This document shows, piece by piece, positions 37,781-48,330 of a stretch of 64,000 bases of DNA (position 1 is its first letter; the number at the start of each line of letters is the position of its first letter). Location of the stretch: the NCBI GenBank assembly GCA_905250115.1, contig CAJNOI010000024.1:170177-234176 (forward strand), written 5' to 3'. The notes under the pieces were generated by a model, which was not told where the DNA came from, searched no databases, and saw only the letters and a list, made by a program, of their open reading frames with translations. This stretch comes from Adineta steineri. Taxonomy: Eukaryota > Rotifera > Eurotatoria > Adinetida > Adinetidae. The translations under genes and the position numbers were made by a program.

Positions 37781-40354
37781 ATGGGCACGCCGTCTTCACC
37801 GACCTCTGTCGAAGAACCACCAGCTTCAATTTCACCACCACTACCATTTGACATATCATCTTTGTCTACTAATGATAAATCAATACTTCATTCAATATCT
37901 GATGATAACAATGACACGTCAACGATAACACATCTATCAACTAATATCGACCAGAACTCTCAAGAACTTGTTAATCACTTGTCAGAACATGATTCTCATC
38001 AATTACTAGATAAATCTACAGATGATCATGATAACGAACAGTTGAAACAAGATGTACAATCAATCATGTCTCAGCAATTAGTAGAAGCAGATCAAATAAA
38101 GTATGTATTACGATGACCATTTGAGAAACACAGTAGAATATTTCATTATTCTTCAGTACCTCTCAATCGGTTCTATCAAACTCCTTGCCGATATCGGTTG
38201 AACCTAGTGACAACATTTCTATAACATATGGAGTTGACTGGAGTGATCATGCTTCTCCAACATCTCACTGTTGGTTTCCACTTACAGCGAATGATTCATC
38301 GATTGCTCACTTATGTGTATACATGTCTTGTACTAATTCAAACTTAATAGATCCATCAACACTTGTACGTTGTGAAACATGTGCTCTAGTCGTGCATTCA
38401 CATCATTTGAATGAATTACAAACGGCTAAAACTCATTTTCTTCCACATTGTCGTCCATCATTTGTTGATAACACAATGTTAAAAAATTTTCCTCCCACTA
38501 ACGAACATAATTCATCACTCTATGATCAACATTTTTGGTCTCATGTACCTGTACTTCCAAAACCGTGTTTGCATTGTCAACAGATATCAATGAAGAAGAC
38601 TCTGTCTCGTAGTATAAGCGATCTATCATTGACAAAATCTTCTTTAGATATCACTGGTCAATTTAAATCGATGTTGAGTTATATACCGAGAAATTTCAGA
38701 TCAACAACCTCTGAATCTTCGAATGGTATGGTTTGTTTATGGTGCTCACAAGTCTATCATCGATCATGTTGGGCACGTGTTGCTGTTAACAATGACAAGC
38801 TATGCTGTGACTATGGAGCATTTCGGTAGGCTTTGAATAAGTAATCTTAAAATCTGCGTAAAAATTTATCTAAACTTAATTATGTTCAAAACCCATTTAT
38901 TATATTTGCTAAGTGTATCCAAAAATTCAGTAAAATAATCTAATTTTTCTATTAATTGCATTTGAATCAGTAGTTAATATCGATATTTTGATTTTTTTTT
39001 CGATAGTGATATTATTGTTCGACCACATTGGCTCAGTCGTTCTACCGAATCTTCAGCTGGTTTTCGAGCTCAGTTACCTTCGCATTTAACCAATAATAGT
39101 TCTGAATCGAAATCTTTTCCTTATACACCCGTTATTATCTTCATAAATAAACGTTCTGGCGGTCAAGTTGGAGAAAAAATCTATCGAGAACTCTTACAAA
39201 AACTTAATCCACGTCAAGTATTTCTCCTAGAAAACAACGATACGATTACTCATGCTCTCGAAATCTATTCTTCGTTACCGAATACTCGTATTTGTGTTTT
39301 TGGTGGTGATGGTACAGTCGGTTGGGTTCTTGGTCGTCTAGCTGATGCTTATCCATCAAGCGATAATCCACCAGTAGGCATTTGTCCTCTAGGTACTGGC
39401 AATGATCTTTCACGTGTATTAGGTTGGGGTGAACAATATGATCCAAAACATCTTTGTCATACACTCTTACAAATTCCTCATGCTCAACCGACTGTACTCG
39501 ATCGTTGGGAAGTCAAGCTTGAAGAATTCAATGCCTCGACGTTGACTATATCCGAACAAAAACAACCCGAGAGTGAATCTAATATTCGTGAAAGATCTCA
39601 ATCATTATCCAAACAATTACCAACATTCGTTCGTGAAACTAATCGAGACTTTTATCAAAATTACCACCAATTACCAAACACACACTTTATCAATTACATG
39701 AGTTTCGGTTTAGATGCAGCTGTTACTTTAGCATTTCATCATGAACGTATACATAATCCGTCAAAATTTTCATCACCCTGGAAAAATAGGTTCATGTATG
39801 TAAACGAAAGTTTTAAACATTTCGAAGATTTTACTCGAGCAAATTCGTGGAATCTTAGCCCCTACATTCATTTAACATACAATGGCCATGATCTGACTGA
39901 TCTCATACGTGATAGTCATACGCTTATTGTACTTAACATTCCGGGTTATGCATCTGGTACAGATCCATGGGGAAGATCGACATTCGCAAGTACAGGCAGT
40001 TCGCCCAAATCACCGACTGACATTCATGAAACATATTTAATGGTTACTCCGAACGATAATGATACGAATGACATGACCAATTCATCGATGACATCAGTCT
40101 CATGTGATTTCTTCGAACAACAAAATTTTGGTGATAAAAAAATTGAAGTTGTCGCATTAAGTACTACACATATGGCTTCGTTGCATATTGGTTATCGTGG
40201 CAATCGGGTCGCTCAATGTGATTGTTTGCGTATTGAACTTTGCTGTCCAATGACAGCGCAAATGGACGGTGAACCATTCTATTTTCCAACACCGACAGCT
40301 ATTAACATTACTCATGCTGGACAAGTATTTGTGTTAAATAATGAGAAGAACTAG
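37781..40354 (+). CDS. diacylglycerol kinase with two C1 domains
   Basis: Exons 37781-38100, 38157-38825 and 39007-40354 join in phase to 778 residues. DGKs phosphorylate diacylglycerol to phosphatidic acid and so end DAG signalling. The first 120 residues are Ser/Asp-rich and probably disordered. Two zinc-binding C1-like modules follow: HCWF...CxxxxC...CETC...H...HC at about 140-200, and HFWSH...CLHCQ...CLWCSQVYHRSCW at about 220-320. The second has a long Ser-rich insert. The catalytic domain shows IIFINKRSGGQVG, FGGDGTVGWVL (GGDGT at 429-433) and CPLGTGNDLSRVLGWG. The accessory domain has INYMSFGLDAAVTLAFH and LNIPGYASGTDPWG. There is no EF-hand, PH, RA or N-terminal membrane segment, so it resembles the epsilon/theta classes without matching either. 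Confidence 0.92.
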
Positions 40355-40979
40355 ATAACAATACGAATTTATGTGCTCCATATACGCTAGCTCTTTTAAA
40401 TTTTATTGTGTTTTTCCTTCTACTATTTTAATTATAGTTTAGATTAAAGATTCATAACAAGGAAATGAATATACGAACGATAAATTTAATTGTATATCTA
40501 TACCTCATACTTTCATCCAACAGTAAGTCAAAAGAGTAAGTTAGATTTTCTAGTATAGTTAGTATAAATCGAATCTGATTGAATATGCATGTACGTACTG
40601 ATGTGATTCTAAATGAATGATTACTATTATAATCAAATTCACAATTCCAGTTATGTATTCTCTAAAAACTTTTATATTTTTACTCTCTTTTGATCAGAGT
40701 TATATGTAGCGCCATCTATTTACACTCGTCACTTTTTAACGTAAAATCAAAAACATAGTTCAATCGAAAAAACTTTTCTATATCTTCCGATATACAACAT
40801 ATACCTAGTTCATTTCAAAAACTTAGCAACCAATTATAGCGCAGATGCTAAAGTTCTTTTTATTTTATATTATATCGTCGACTCAGGATGATATGTATAC
40901 CGAATAGAATAAAGATAAAAGACACATACGACGTATTACAATTATTTCAACGATTGTTTTCCTTCGAATAATATAAATA
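40355..40979. other. intergenic, no supported gene
   Basis: A spacer between two plus-strand genes; AT-rich, with nothing recognised. Confidence 0.4.
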
Positions 40980-41579
40980 ATGACAAGTGAAGCAGAAACT
41001 AAAAAAAAAGTTGAACTTCGTAAATCTCAACGTAAAAACATTCCATTAATGATATTATCAATAATTATCACTACTTCTGTATTAACATTCGCTTTATTTG
41101 ATCAACTTCCATGGACAATTACAATTGATAATAATATAAAAACTTTATCATTAGAAAATCGTTTAATATTTACTATTCAACTTTTATTTATTGATTGTTT
41201 TCCATTATTATTCTCCATATTTGCTGTCATTCATCGACGTGTAACAACTATTGCTCTTAATCCATTAGATCCAAAAGGACAAATCTTAGTTGAACAACGA
41301 CAACGTATTTTACAAAATACACTTGAACAATTAATTATTAAATTGATTCTTTCATTAACGCTTTGCACGATAATTCAACCAAATGAATTAACTCTTTTAC
41401 CTGCTTTTACTATTCTTTTTGGTATTGGTCGATTTACTTTTGCATTTGGTTATCCAAAGTATCGATCATTTGGCTTTTTAATGAATCTTACTAGTACTAT
41501 TTTTGTATTTATACTTATTAGTCATCGATTATTTATTCAAGGAACTCTCTTACAATATGTAAAATGTAAATCAAAATAG
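40980..41579 (+). CDS. TMEM79/MAPEG-like membrane protein
   Basis: An intronless 199-residue protein with a Lys/Arg-rich N-terminus and about five hydrophobic segments (22-41, 60-82, 113-135, 139-157, 163-185). The middle part, with NPLDP, RILQNTLEQLIIKL and LLPAFTILFGIGRFTFAFGY followed by RSFGF, resembles TMEM79 (mattrin), where the matching region reads R..V.QSVQLFIL...LLPLLTGLFAVSRL...RGFGY. TMEM79 belongs to the MAPEG superfamily, and the R-x-x-x-x-N-x-x-E/Q stretch fits the MAPEG helix 2 motif. The catalytic role of TMEM79 is debated, so I assign no reaction. The identification is by remembered pattern. Confidence 0.7.
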   Translation: MTSEAETKKKVELRKSQRKNIPLMILSIIITTSVLTFALFDQLPWTITIDNNIKTLSLENRLIFTIQLLFIDCFPLLFSIFAVIHRRVTTIALNPLDPKGQILVEQRQRILQNTLEQLIIKLILSLTLCTIIQPNELTLLPAFTILFGIGRFTFAFGYPKYRSFGFLMNLTSTIFVFILISHRLFIQGTLLQYVKCKSK

Positions 41580-42690
41580 ATTTTGTTATATTTTAACATA
41601 AAGTTATGAAATAAATACAGTTCGCATTGTATCTTTGACGAGATAATTTTTTCGAAATTTGTAATGAGTAATGTACTTGATATATTTCTGATTTCTGAAA
41701 CAAATCTTATACTTAAATCGAATGATGTAGCATCTGTTCTTCTATTAATTATCTTTTTTGATGATTTGATAAAATTGCTTTGTTTTTAAGATTTCAAAAA
41801 TTTATAATCAAGTTCAGCAGTTAATAAATGAAGTAAAAACAATTCAATATTATAAATAATTTTATTTTGATATTCTAGGACCCATAAGAAAAGAAGATCA
41901 ATTAATTGAATGTCGTATAAATACGAAATCTTAATCATCAGTATTATTACTATTGAAATAAATTTGCTGTACGAATCGCTCATTCTTCTTTTTTGACCGT
42001 ATATGAACATATTATTTTGTTTGTATCGATCTTATGTAGTTTTATTACGAATTGTACAAGATATTTCACCACATATTTGCCTACTTTACTGACAAGATTC
42101 AATTATAAATTAAAACAAAAACTTCGATCGAATTTATGCTACCAATCAGATGTAATTTAGGTATAGCTCTTTCATTTTGTAAATGTTCTCTGAAACAAAC
42201 CTTGGAAAATTTCAGTATTTATTCTATCCATTCAAATTTATTGTTTAATCGAAAGTTTTTCCCAATTTTAGGGAAGAGTAGCATAGCAGTAATGAAATCA
42301 AACAACAGGCTAATATTTTCGAATCACATTCTTTTGTTGTTAAATCAAAAATTTGCATTTAGCCAGTATAAAGAAAAAAAGGGGTATGATGTCGTAATGA
42401 CATCGCTTTGTAAATTAATGGCAGATTGCTGTGGGTTCAATGCTCATCAGAGCATCTCATAAAATGAATGTGCTGTATTTCTCTTCATTTTTATAATATT
42501 TGTCATAAAGTAAGATAGCATTGATAATATAATATTGAAAAATATTTAGTGCCCAAAAGCATCTCTTTCTTTCTAATATTATTCTTCAATTTGATGTTTA
42601 CTAAAAGAGAAATAACGTGTGCTGATGATTGCGTAAGTTCTTTTTTCGTTTCACATTCATTCACCATTTTGTTTCTCTTTGTGTTGATTC
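41580..42690. other. intergenic, no supported gene
   Basis: AT-rich DNA before the U6 gene. The frame at 42136-42462 has no recognisable domain and no splice or codon support, and I treat it as chance. GATGTCGTAATGACATC at about 42386-42402 is a short palindrome. Confidence 0.4.
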
Positions 42691-42692
42691 AA

Positions 42693-42699
42693 TATATAA
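42693..42699 (+). promoter_or_regulatory. TATA box of U6 gene (Pol III type 3)
   Basis: TATATAA lies 24-30 bp upstream of the expected U6 5' end, the position expected for an RNA polymerase III snRNA promoter. Confidence 0.65.
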
Positions 42700-42721
42700 G
42701 ATTATGAAGGCGATTATATAT

Positions 42722-42819
42722 CGCCCAAGGGCACACAAGAAAAGTGGAACGATACAGAGAAGATTAGCATGGCCCCTGTGCAAGGATGACACGCATAATC
42801 GTGAAGCGTTCCATATTTT
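42722..42819 (+). ncRNA. U6 spliceosomal snRNA gene
   Basis: From GTGGAACGATACAGAGAAGA through TTAGCATGGCCCCTG to GTGAAGCGTTCCATATTTTT the sequence follows metazoan U6 almost base for base. The ACAGAGA box that pairs with the 5' splice site and the AGC triad are intact. Two differences from the usual sequence are a T in CTGTGCAAGG (usually CTGCGC), which would keep the internal stem-loop as a G-U wobble, and CGCATAATCG (usually CGCAAATTCG). A short 5' hairpin (GCCCAAGGGC) replaces the longer vertebrate one. A run of eight T at 42816-42823 is a Pol III terminator, and a TATA box is correctly placed. It is probably functional. The exact 5' end is uncertain by a few bases. Confidence 0.95.
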
Positions 42820-42830
42820 TTTTAATTGTT

Positions 42831-42914
42831 GAGGGTGGGTGTGGGTGAGTATAAGTGCAAGTTAGAATATGATTATGGTTGACTGTGTTTCCATTATATA
42901 CTCACACCCACCCC
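42831..42914. mobile_element. short TIR element, GTGTGGG-ended, copy A
   Basis: An 84 bp unit with inverted ends: GGGTGGGTGTGGGTGAGTAT at the left and ATATACTCACACCCACCCC at the right. The inner 61 bp, from GTGAGTATAA to TTATATACTCAC, match copy B at 45768 at 54 of 61 positions. It begins eight bases after the U6 terminator. No target-site duplication is clear. The ends contain GTGTGGGTG, like bdelloid telomere repeats (TGTGGG). Confidence 0.75.
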
Positions 42915-42921
42915 TTCGAAT

Positions 42922-43312
42922 ATTCATATATCAATACTTTGATCGATCACTCTCTAACATAAATTTAGAAATGATTGAACAAAGTGAACATTGTCAATTG
43001 ATTTCAGATACAAATATTATTAAAAATCTGACTATTAAGTCAGTGGAAACACTGAAAGAAATGGAATTTATTATAAAATTATGTCCTCGATTACAATATC
43101 TCACAATTGATAAAATTAACGAGAATTTTATATCAATTTTAATATTTTTATTATCGGAAAATAATCATCATTTGAACTCATTTTGTCTCAAAAACGTAGA
43201 AGCATATTCAACTACTGTTTCCAAAATGAAGACTTCAATGAAACTAACAAAATATTTGACTAAACCAATTTACTTTTGGCGAAAACAAAAAAAGAATATT
43301 GTTTTTCTTTGA
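42922..43312 (+). pseudogene. 3' stump of an F-box/LRR-type gene
   Basis: The frame ending at 43312 encodes LTIKSVETLKEMEFIIKLCP, then RLQYLTIDKINENFIS, then LNSFCLKNVEAYSTTVSKM, and a basic tail (FWRKQKKNIVFL). This is the typical C-terminal part of the large bdelloid F-box/LRR family (CPR+.YL......LL+F....N..L.S.C), whose members usually end in IxLQW or similar. No F-box or upstream repeats remain. The open frame runs back into TIR element copy A, so an apparent start there is not the original one. I read it as a truncated gene fragment. Confidence 0.65.
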
Positions 43313-43884
43313 TGTAAATTTATTTTGAATAATCAGATTTTATAGAGAGACTATTATAAAGATGACGAGCATATATTCAATAGTTTTTTTTATGAACATA
43401 ATCGATGAAAACAAGTTGGGTGAAGTTTACAAAAATCTTTCGATTTTAATATTCGTTTTATTGGTCTCTGAAGAGATTCGATTATCTTGAAAGTGTGGAT
43501 GTAGATGAAATAAAATAGCCACACCCACACTCTAACAAATATGACTTTCAAACACTAACATCTATTTATATCTTCTTATTACAGTGCATTACTACAACAT
43601 TTGCTTTCATCCTTTTATTCTTTCTATTCTTTTTTTCTAAGAGAATGTAGCTGTTAGACATATTTAGTTTATTGACAAAGAATAGTAACTACATAAAAAT
43701 GCGTTGAACATGATTTTATTCAAGCACGTTAAAGCACAACACTCAGGAAAAATACGTAGGGGAAGAGGGTTACAATATAGAGAAGACTACACAAAAGCAA
43801 ATGATGAAATAAACAGAATTGTTAAATAAAATAATTAATTTTGCTGGAATATATAAATATAAATATATTATATATTGTATTAGA
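43313..43884. other. intergenic with a short G/T-rich inverted motif
   Basis: GTGTGGATGTAGATG...CCACACCCACAC at about 43493-43533 is a further inverted pair like the short TIR family. Otherwise no gene or repeat was recognised. Confidence 0.4.
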
Positions 43885-44889
43885 TTATGCCACTCTATTC
43901 ATTGGTATATCTCTTCTTGTATGTGCAACAGTGTCTGTGTGATGTGGTCGTCTCCGTACTACACCCAATAATTTCTCTTTCATTGTCTTGCGTAAATCTG
44001 GAAATTGACTTAAACATATGAATGGAAATAGCAAAATAACGAAGTAATCAAGAAAAGAGAGATAAAGCTGAACTTCTGTTCCATATTCTGCTGATAAACC
44101 AAATAAATGTGCACAAAATAGTGCACTACTTGAAAAATTAATACCAATATTTAAGGTTGTAACCAAAAGTAATTGAATAATCATTCGCCGTTGTCTACGC
44201 CATTGATTAGATTGACGAAGTCGTCGTTTTTGTATTTGAACACGTAAAAGAAGAGCAATACTAGCAATACCCTCTAAAACAATTGGTATCATTATATGTA
44301 CAGTAAATTCCCATAAACCAAGAATACCATAAGATACATAGCATGGTGACTGACCACATACGAGAGCTGTATAAAGATAGGTATTTTCACAAGGTAAAAG
44401 AAAAATAACAGTCAGATAGAAGACAAGAAGATATGTGACTAGAATAATCAGAGGGAGATAATGAAAAAGGAAACGTCCTCTTCGATTTAAAAGCAGTCGA
44501 TCGTGAAATATGAAAACATGTCGTTCGATTGCTAGCCAAGCCATGAGAACGAGTCCACCAGCATAGAAACCAAAGTCAGCAAGCCACCAAAGAAGACACA
44601 CGATTGGTTGTGATGGTTGAACAAAACCGTAATAAAAGAATATAAGATAAAAATTAATATCTATTAATTGAACTGGCAAGTTACAGATTAATAGAAGAAG
44701 AATTGTATGATTATGTAATGCATATCGATGGTTTCGATTCATTATAATATGGATTATAAGTAAGAAGCTACAGGCTACTGACGGAATATTGAATAAAAGC
44801 ATCAACCAAAAACGAACTGGACGTGGAATAGGCACTTCCGAACTACTTGAAGACTCACTGTTATTGTCTGAATTATTTCCAAAAGACAT
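43885..44889 (-). CDS. orphan seven-transmembrane GPCR
   Basis: An intronless 334-residue protein. The extracellular N-terminus is Ser/Asn-rich with glycosylation sites. Seven hydrophobic segments follow, the first at about 28-48 (FWLMLLFNIPSVACSFLLIIHII). Helix 3 ends in LAIERHVFIF, corresponding to E/DRY. Cys residues before helix 3 (IVCLLWW) and in loop 2 (LVCGQSPCYVSYG) can pair. Intracellular loop 3 is strongly basic (QIQKRRLRQSNQWRRQRRM). Helix 7 lacks a clear NPxxY (FPFICLSQFPDLRK). It belongs to a different subgroup from the GPCR at 35000. The ligand is unknown. Confidence 0.87.
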   Translation of the reverse strand: MSFGNNSDNNSESSSSSEVPIPRPVRFWLMLLFNIPSVACSFLLIIHIIMNRNHRYALHNHTILLLLICNLPVQLIDINFYLIFFYYGFVQPSQPIVCLLWWLADFGFYAGGLVLMAWLAIERHVFIFHDRLLLNRRGRFLFHYLPLIILVTYLLVFYLTVIFLLPCENTYLYTALVCGQSPCYVSYGILGLWEFTVHIMIPIVLEGIASIALLLRVQIQKRRLRQSNQWRRQRRMIIQLLLVTTLNIGINFSSSALFCAHLFGLSAEYGTEVQLYLSFLDYFVILLFPFICLSQFPDLRKTMKEKLLGVVRRRPHHTDTVAHTRRDIPMNRVA

Positions 44890-46820
44890 TATTTAATATA
44901 TTAAAAATCTTTCAATGTAAATCAAATGAATAAAACAGTAGTTTAACGACGAAATTATATCAGATAATACTTTTCAACTATTTTGTACATCAACAGAGTT
45001 GTATTAGTTTCAACCAGCTTCCTTAGGCGATAATAAATTGCTTGATTCTTGTTTGTGAATAAGAAAAAAACAACGTTTTATATTTATTTCACTCACAACT
45101 AACGATGAACAAGGATTAATATTTAATGCGATGAAAAGCAAAATATTTATGTAGCTCTTTAGGAGTTTTTATCCTTCAATTATTATTATTTTCTTTCTTA
45201 ATGCGATGCGAGGTAGAAATATTTTATCTACTTCTTCGCAAGTTTTCTTTCTTGTTTCCTTTCTCGACTCAGGCGTTCAAAGTTGTCATTTTGGGGCACG
45301 ATTGCCCCAGCAATGGAATAGTAGGAAATACTCATTTAAATGCAAGATGAATATATAAAGATCAAACTAATATCATTCGCTTCTATTATAATCGTGAATT
45401 CTAAGAAACTCATGTAGACCTTAAAATGGTAATTGCGATGTCGAGCTTCGCATCGTATTTTGTAATCAAATAAAACACAAATACCATCTACTTAATCTCA
45501 TATATGTCAATCTGTCAAATATAAAACAATATAAAAATATGTCATGAAATGCACGTCATGCCTAATCTTCAAAACATCAACATCCCATTTTCATCTTCTT
45601 GATTATTAAAATACATATGTTTCCAGTTTGTTCTGATTACTTTAAGAACATGTCATTCCTGTTCCTGAAAGCAAGGAATATATACGATTATTTCCATTCC
45701 AAGTAGAAGCGTACTTTATTATGAAAGTGTTGTTCGTTTATAGTAGTGTCACATACCCTGGAGATCGGTGAGGGTGTAGCTGCGGGTAGGTTTGCGTGAG
45801 TATAAATGTAAGTTAGAATAGGACTATGGTTAGCTGTGTTTCTATTATATACTCACACCCTCACTCACACGTAAGAGGTTTTCCAGTTTCATTTGGAAGC
45901 CATTGCATTGCTCGACATTTATCGAAATATTTCAATTATAGATGAAGAATAATAGCTAGTAAATTATCATCTGGAAGTATTCACTTAGTCTTTCAATCTC
46001 ACAAATATTATTTTTTTTGATAATATATAGAATGTAATACTTTTTCTTTTTTATTTAAGAAAAAACGAATTAGAAATCAGAACTAATGAATATATTGATT
46101 TGCATTCTAAGTTAAAATATAATAAACGATCATCTATTATATAGATTAATTATTAATTTACAATAACATAACAACAAAGTTTGTGTGTACATTGTATATC
46201 TATGATACGATTTCATGTTAGAAATAACAAAAAAATGAAATTATTGTTGTTGAAAAGAATTTGACAAAAAGAAAGTTCACTAAGCACAATGAAAATCACT
46301 TGATAATTTACAAGGAAGAAAGAGGATTGAATAATCATAGTGTATAGGTTTTCTTTATGTCAATTGAAATAGCTAAAATTAATTAAATTTGATGTTCGAT
46401 CAAAAATTTGATTGGAGAAAGGACGTATAAGTGCATTCGCTTCGAAGGTGAGATGTCATTGCTCGAAAATAACAAACTTTTTTAAAGAGCAAATACCGAA
46501 GGCATACACTTGATGTTAGAAAGATTTCTAGGATCTAATTATCTTTTACAAAAAAAGACGACCATGGTTTAAAATCGGAACAAGTGTAATACTATTTGTA
46601 CATATAAATTATTGGAGCCTATACTTATAATGATTGCCTATTGTGTGGCATGTACAAGAAGATTCTTTTGTATTAATGAAAAGAAATATGTTCTTGATTG
46701 AATGAATCCATATATGTCAATAAAAATGTTAATGTAATGATTAATAATTCTCTACCGTGTTATATATAAAATTACTTCTTTCAAAGCATTGCCGTACAGT
46801 TAACATATTATTATTCTATA
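44890..46820. other. intergenic; holds TIR element copy B
   Basis: About 1.9 kb of AT-rich DNA. Apart from the short element at 45768-45864 and a small hairpin TGGGGCACGATTGCCCCA at about 45292-45309, nothing was recognised. Confidence 0.4.
45768..45864. mobile_element. short TIR element, GTGTGGG-related ends, copy B
   Basis: Left end GTGAGGGTGT and right end ACACCCTCAC are inverted repeats. The inner 61 bp (GTGAGTATAA...TTATATACTCAC) share 54 positions with copy A at 42831, about 2.9 kb away. Flanking sequences differ, so this is a dispersed repeat rather than a segmental duplication. Confidence 0.75.
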
Positions 46821-47098
46821 ATGGAACATGAGCAGTTTAGTATGTGGGAAGCAACACCTAATAAAAGTAATTTAGAACCCATTGATAACAGTCAACATTC
46901 GCATAATTGCGACAGCTCGGCGCATACTAGTTTATCTCGGTAAGACATTTTCTTCTTCTTTCTGATTGATAATGGTAATGATTTTTATTAAGATCTTCAA
47001 ATTGGTATGCAGCATCTTTTATATATGGACTACTTCTAGGAGGACTCGTTGCTGGTGTAGCATTCGCAGTAATTCTTACATTATATATTATGAGTTAA
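46821..47098 (+). CDS. 74-residue single-pass membrane protein
   Basis: Exons 46821-46939 and 46993-47098 join in phase across a 53 bp GT-AG intron. The first 40 residues are hydrophilic (MEHEQFSMWEATPNKSNLEP...). The second exon encodes a small extracellular or cytosolic collar (SSNWYAAS) and one strong membrane segment, FIYGLLLGGLVAGVAFAVILTLYIM, with glycine-rich GxxxG-like spacing that can support helix packing. I do not recognise the family. The in-phase intron of typical size and a proper start and stop support a real gene. Confidence 0.6.
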
Positions 47099-47995
47099 GT
47101 AGAAATTGAGGGTGAAAATTATCAATGAAAATGATGTGTTCTTCTTGACACTGACTCATCCACTCTCTTTTTTACAATTTCGGACTTCATTGAGCTTTTC
47201 TTTTTGAAAAATATATTCGTATCAATAAAGACATCATCAAGCTAATTTAAAATATCATGATAACAGTAAATAAGTAATACGGATCGATTTTGTTTAGAGT
47301 TACATACTCAAAAACCTTTTCCTTATCACCATTAAGTCTTTATTAATTTATAATCAGTTTCAAGTCCTTCTGACTCGATCGTTGTTAACAGAAGATATTT
47401 GTTGTATATATTACGACATATACAAGCTAGTTTAGACTAATATATCATACTCTAATTAAATAAAAGTAACGGTGTATACTTAGTTTCAAACGAATATGAT
47501 GTATTTTAATTATCTGTCATCGTGAATAACAACGAATCAATTGCATTCACGCTCATACTATCAATATTTCTCCTGGTAAGGAAATACACTCATAATCGTC
47601 AATGAATTAACTCAATTACATATAGCGATATTGATCATAAATATATTTTTGTTGATTAGTTAGACTTTATGAATAAGGCCTGATTAAGTTCAATTGTCAA
47701 CAGCCAATATTTTAATAATAATATGGATACATGAATTATAATTCAACAACTGAAATTGAAATTGGTTGAACTTAGAACCGGTGCAGCCCTAGTTCTAACA
47801 TAATGGGTGGTCGTTCCCATATCAATTTCCATCGTAAGTGCGACATTAACCGGTGCCCGATTGTTATTCTTTCCATGAGAATAGGAGTATTTCAGTAGAT
47901 TCTAAAAGGGTTTAGGATGTTGAAAAACTAAACATTTATATAAGATTCAAGATTTATTTTTACTATAGTGCATCAGTCATGCATCTATCATCTTA
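47099..47995. other. intergenic, GC-richer patch at 47775-47865
   Basis: Mostly AT-rich. At about 47775-47865 a patch of higher GC has a direct repeat of AACCGGTGC and an inverted ATGGG...CCCAT. It may be a remnant of a small element; no gene, tRNA or known RNA fits. Confidence 0.35.
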
Positions 47996-48003
47996 CTCTA
48001 CAC

Positions 48004-48330
48004 CAGGGGCGGCGGAACGTCATTAACCTAAGTGATGCTCACAATATTTTTTTTCTACTTTGAACTTTTATTAAAACATGAAGCAAAGCATAAGTCTTCT
48101 TTTTATTGTAATTCAGTAAAAACTACAACGGTCATCAAGAAAATAAAAATATATAAAAAATAGGTGAACCGCATTATACGATAGATATGTCAGAACATAT
48201 ATCTAATTATGTTAGATGCCAAACATAACAAATTCTAATAATAAAAGGTAATATTTAATCCGAAAATAACTGAGACTGAGCCTCAAGGGCTGAAAACTAA
48301 GTGAGGCTCAAGCCTCTTGAGCCTCCACTG
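48004..48330. mobile_element. 327 bp hAT-type MITE
   Basis: The left end is CAGGGGCGGCGGAAC and the right end, in reverse complement, CAGTGGAGGCTCAAG, both starting CAGNGG as in many hAT elements. CTCTACAC (47996-48003) and CTCCACAC (48331-48338) flank it, an 8 bp duplication with one mismatch. The right part contains repeated inverted GAGGCTCAAG motifs. There is no coding capacity. Confidence 0.75.

Noticed and set aside
42386-42402. GATGTC...GACATC palindrome as a possible operator or CRISPR-like repeat
   Set aside because: It is a single short palindrome with no spaced repeats. There is no CRISPR array in the window.
42136-42462. 108-residue frame upstream of U6
   Set aside because: No domain, signal or splice support; composition is that of random AT-rich DNA. 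Its GGGTTCAATGC end resembles a tRNA B box but no tRNA folds there.
47775-47865. GC-richer patch with repeated AACCGGTGC, considered as an RNA gene or SINE
   Set aside because: No known RNA fold or Pol III box pair fits, and only short repeats are present.
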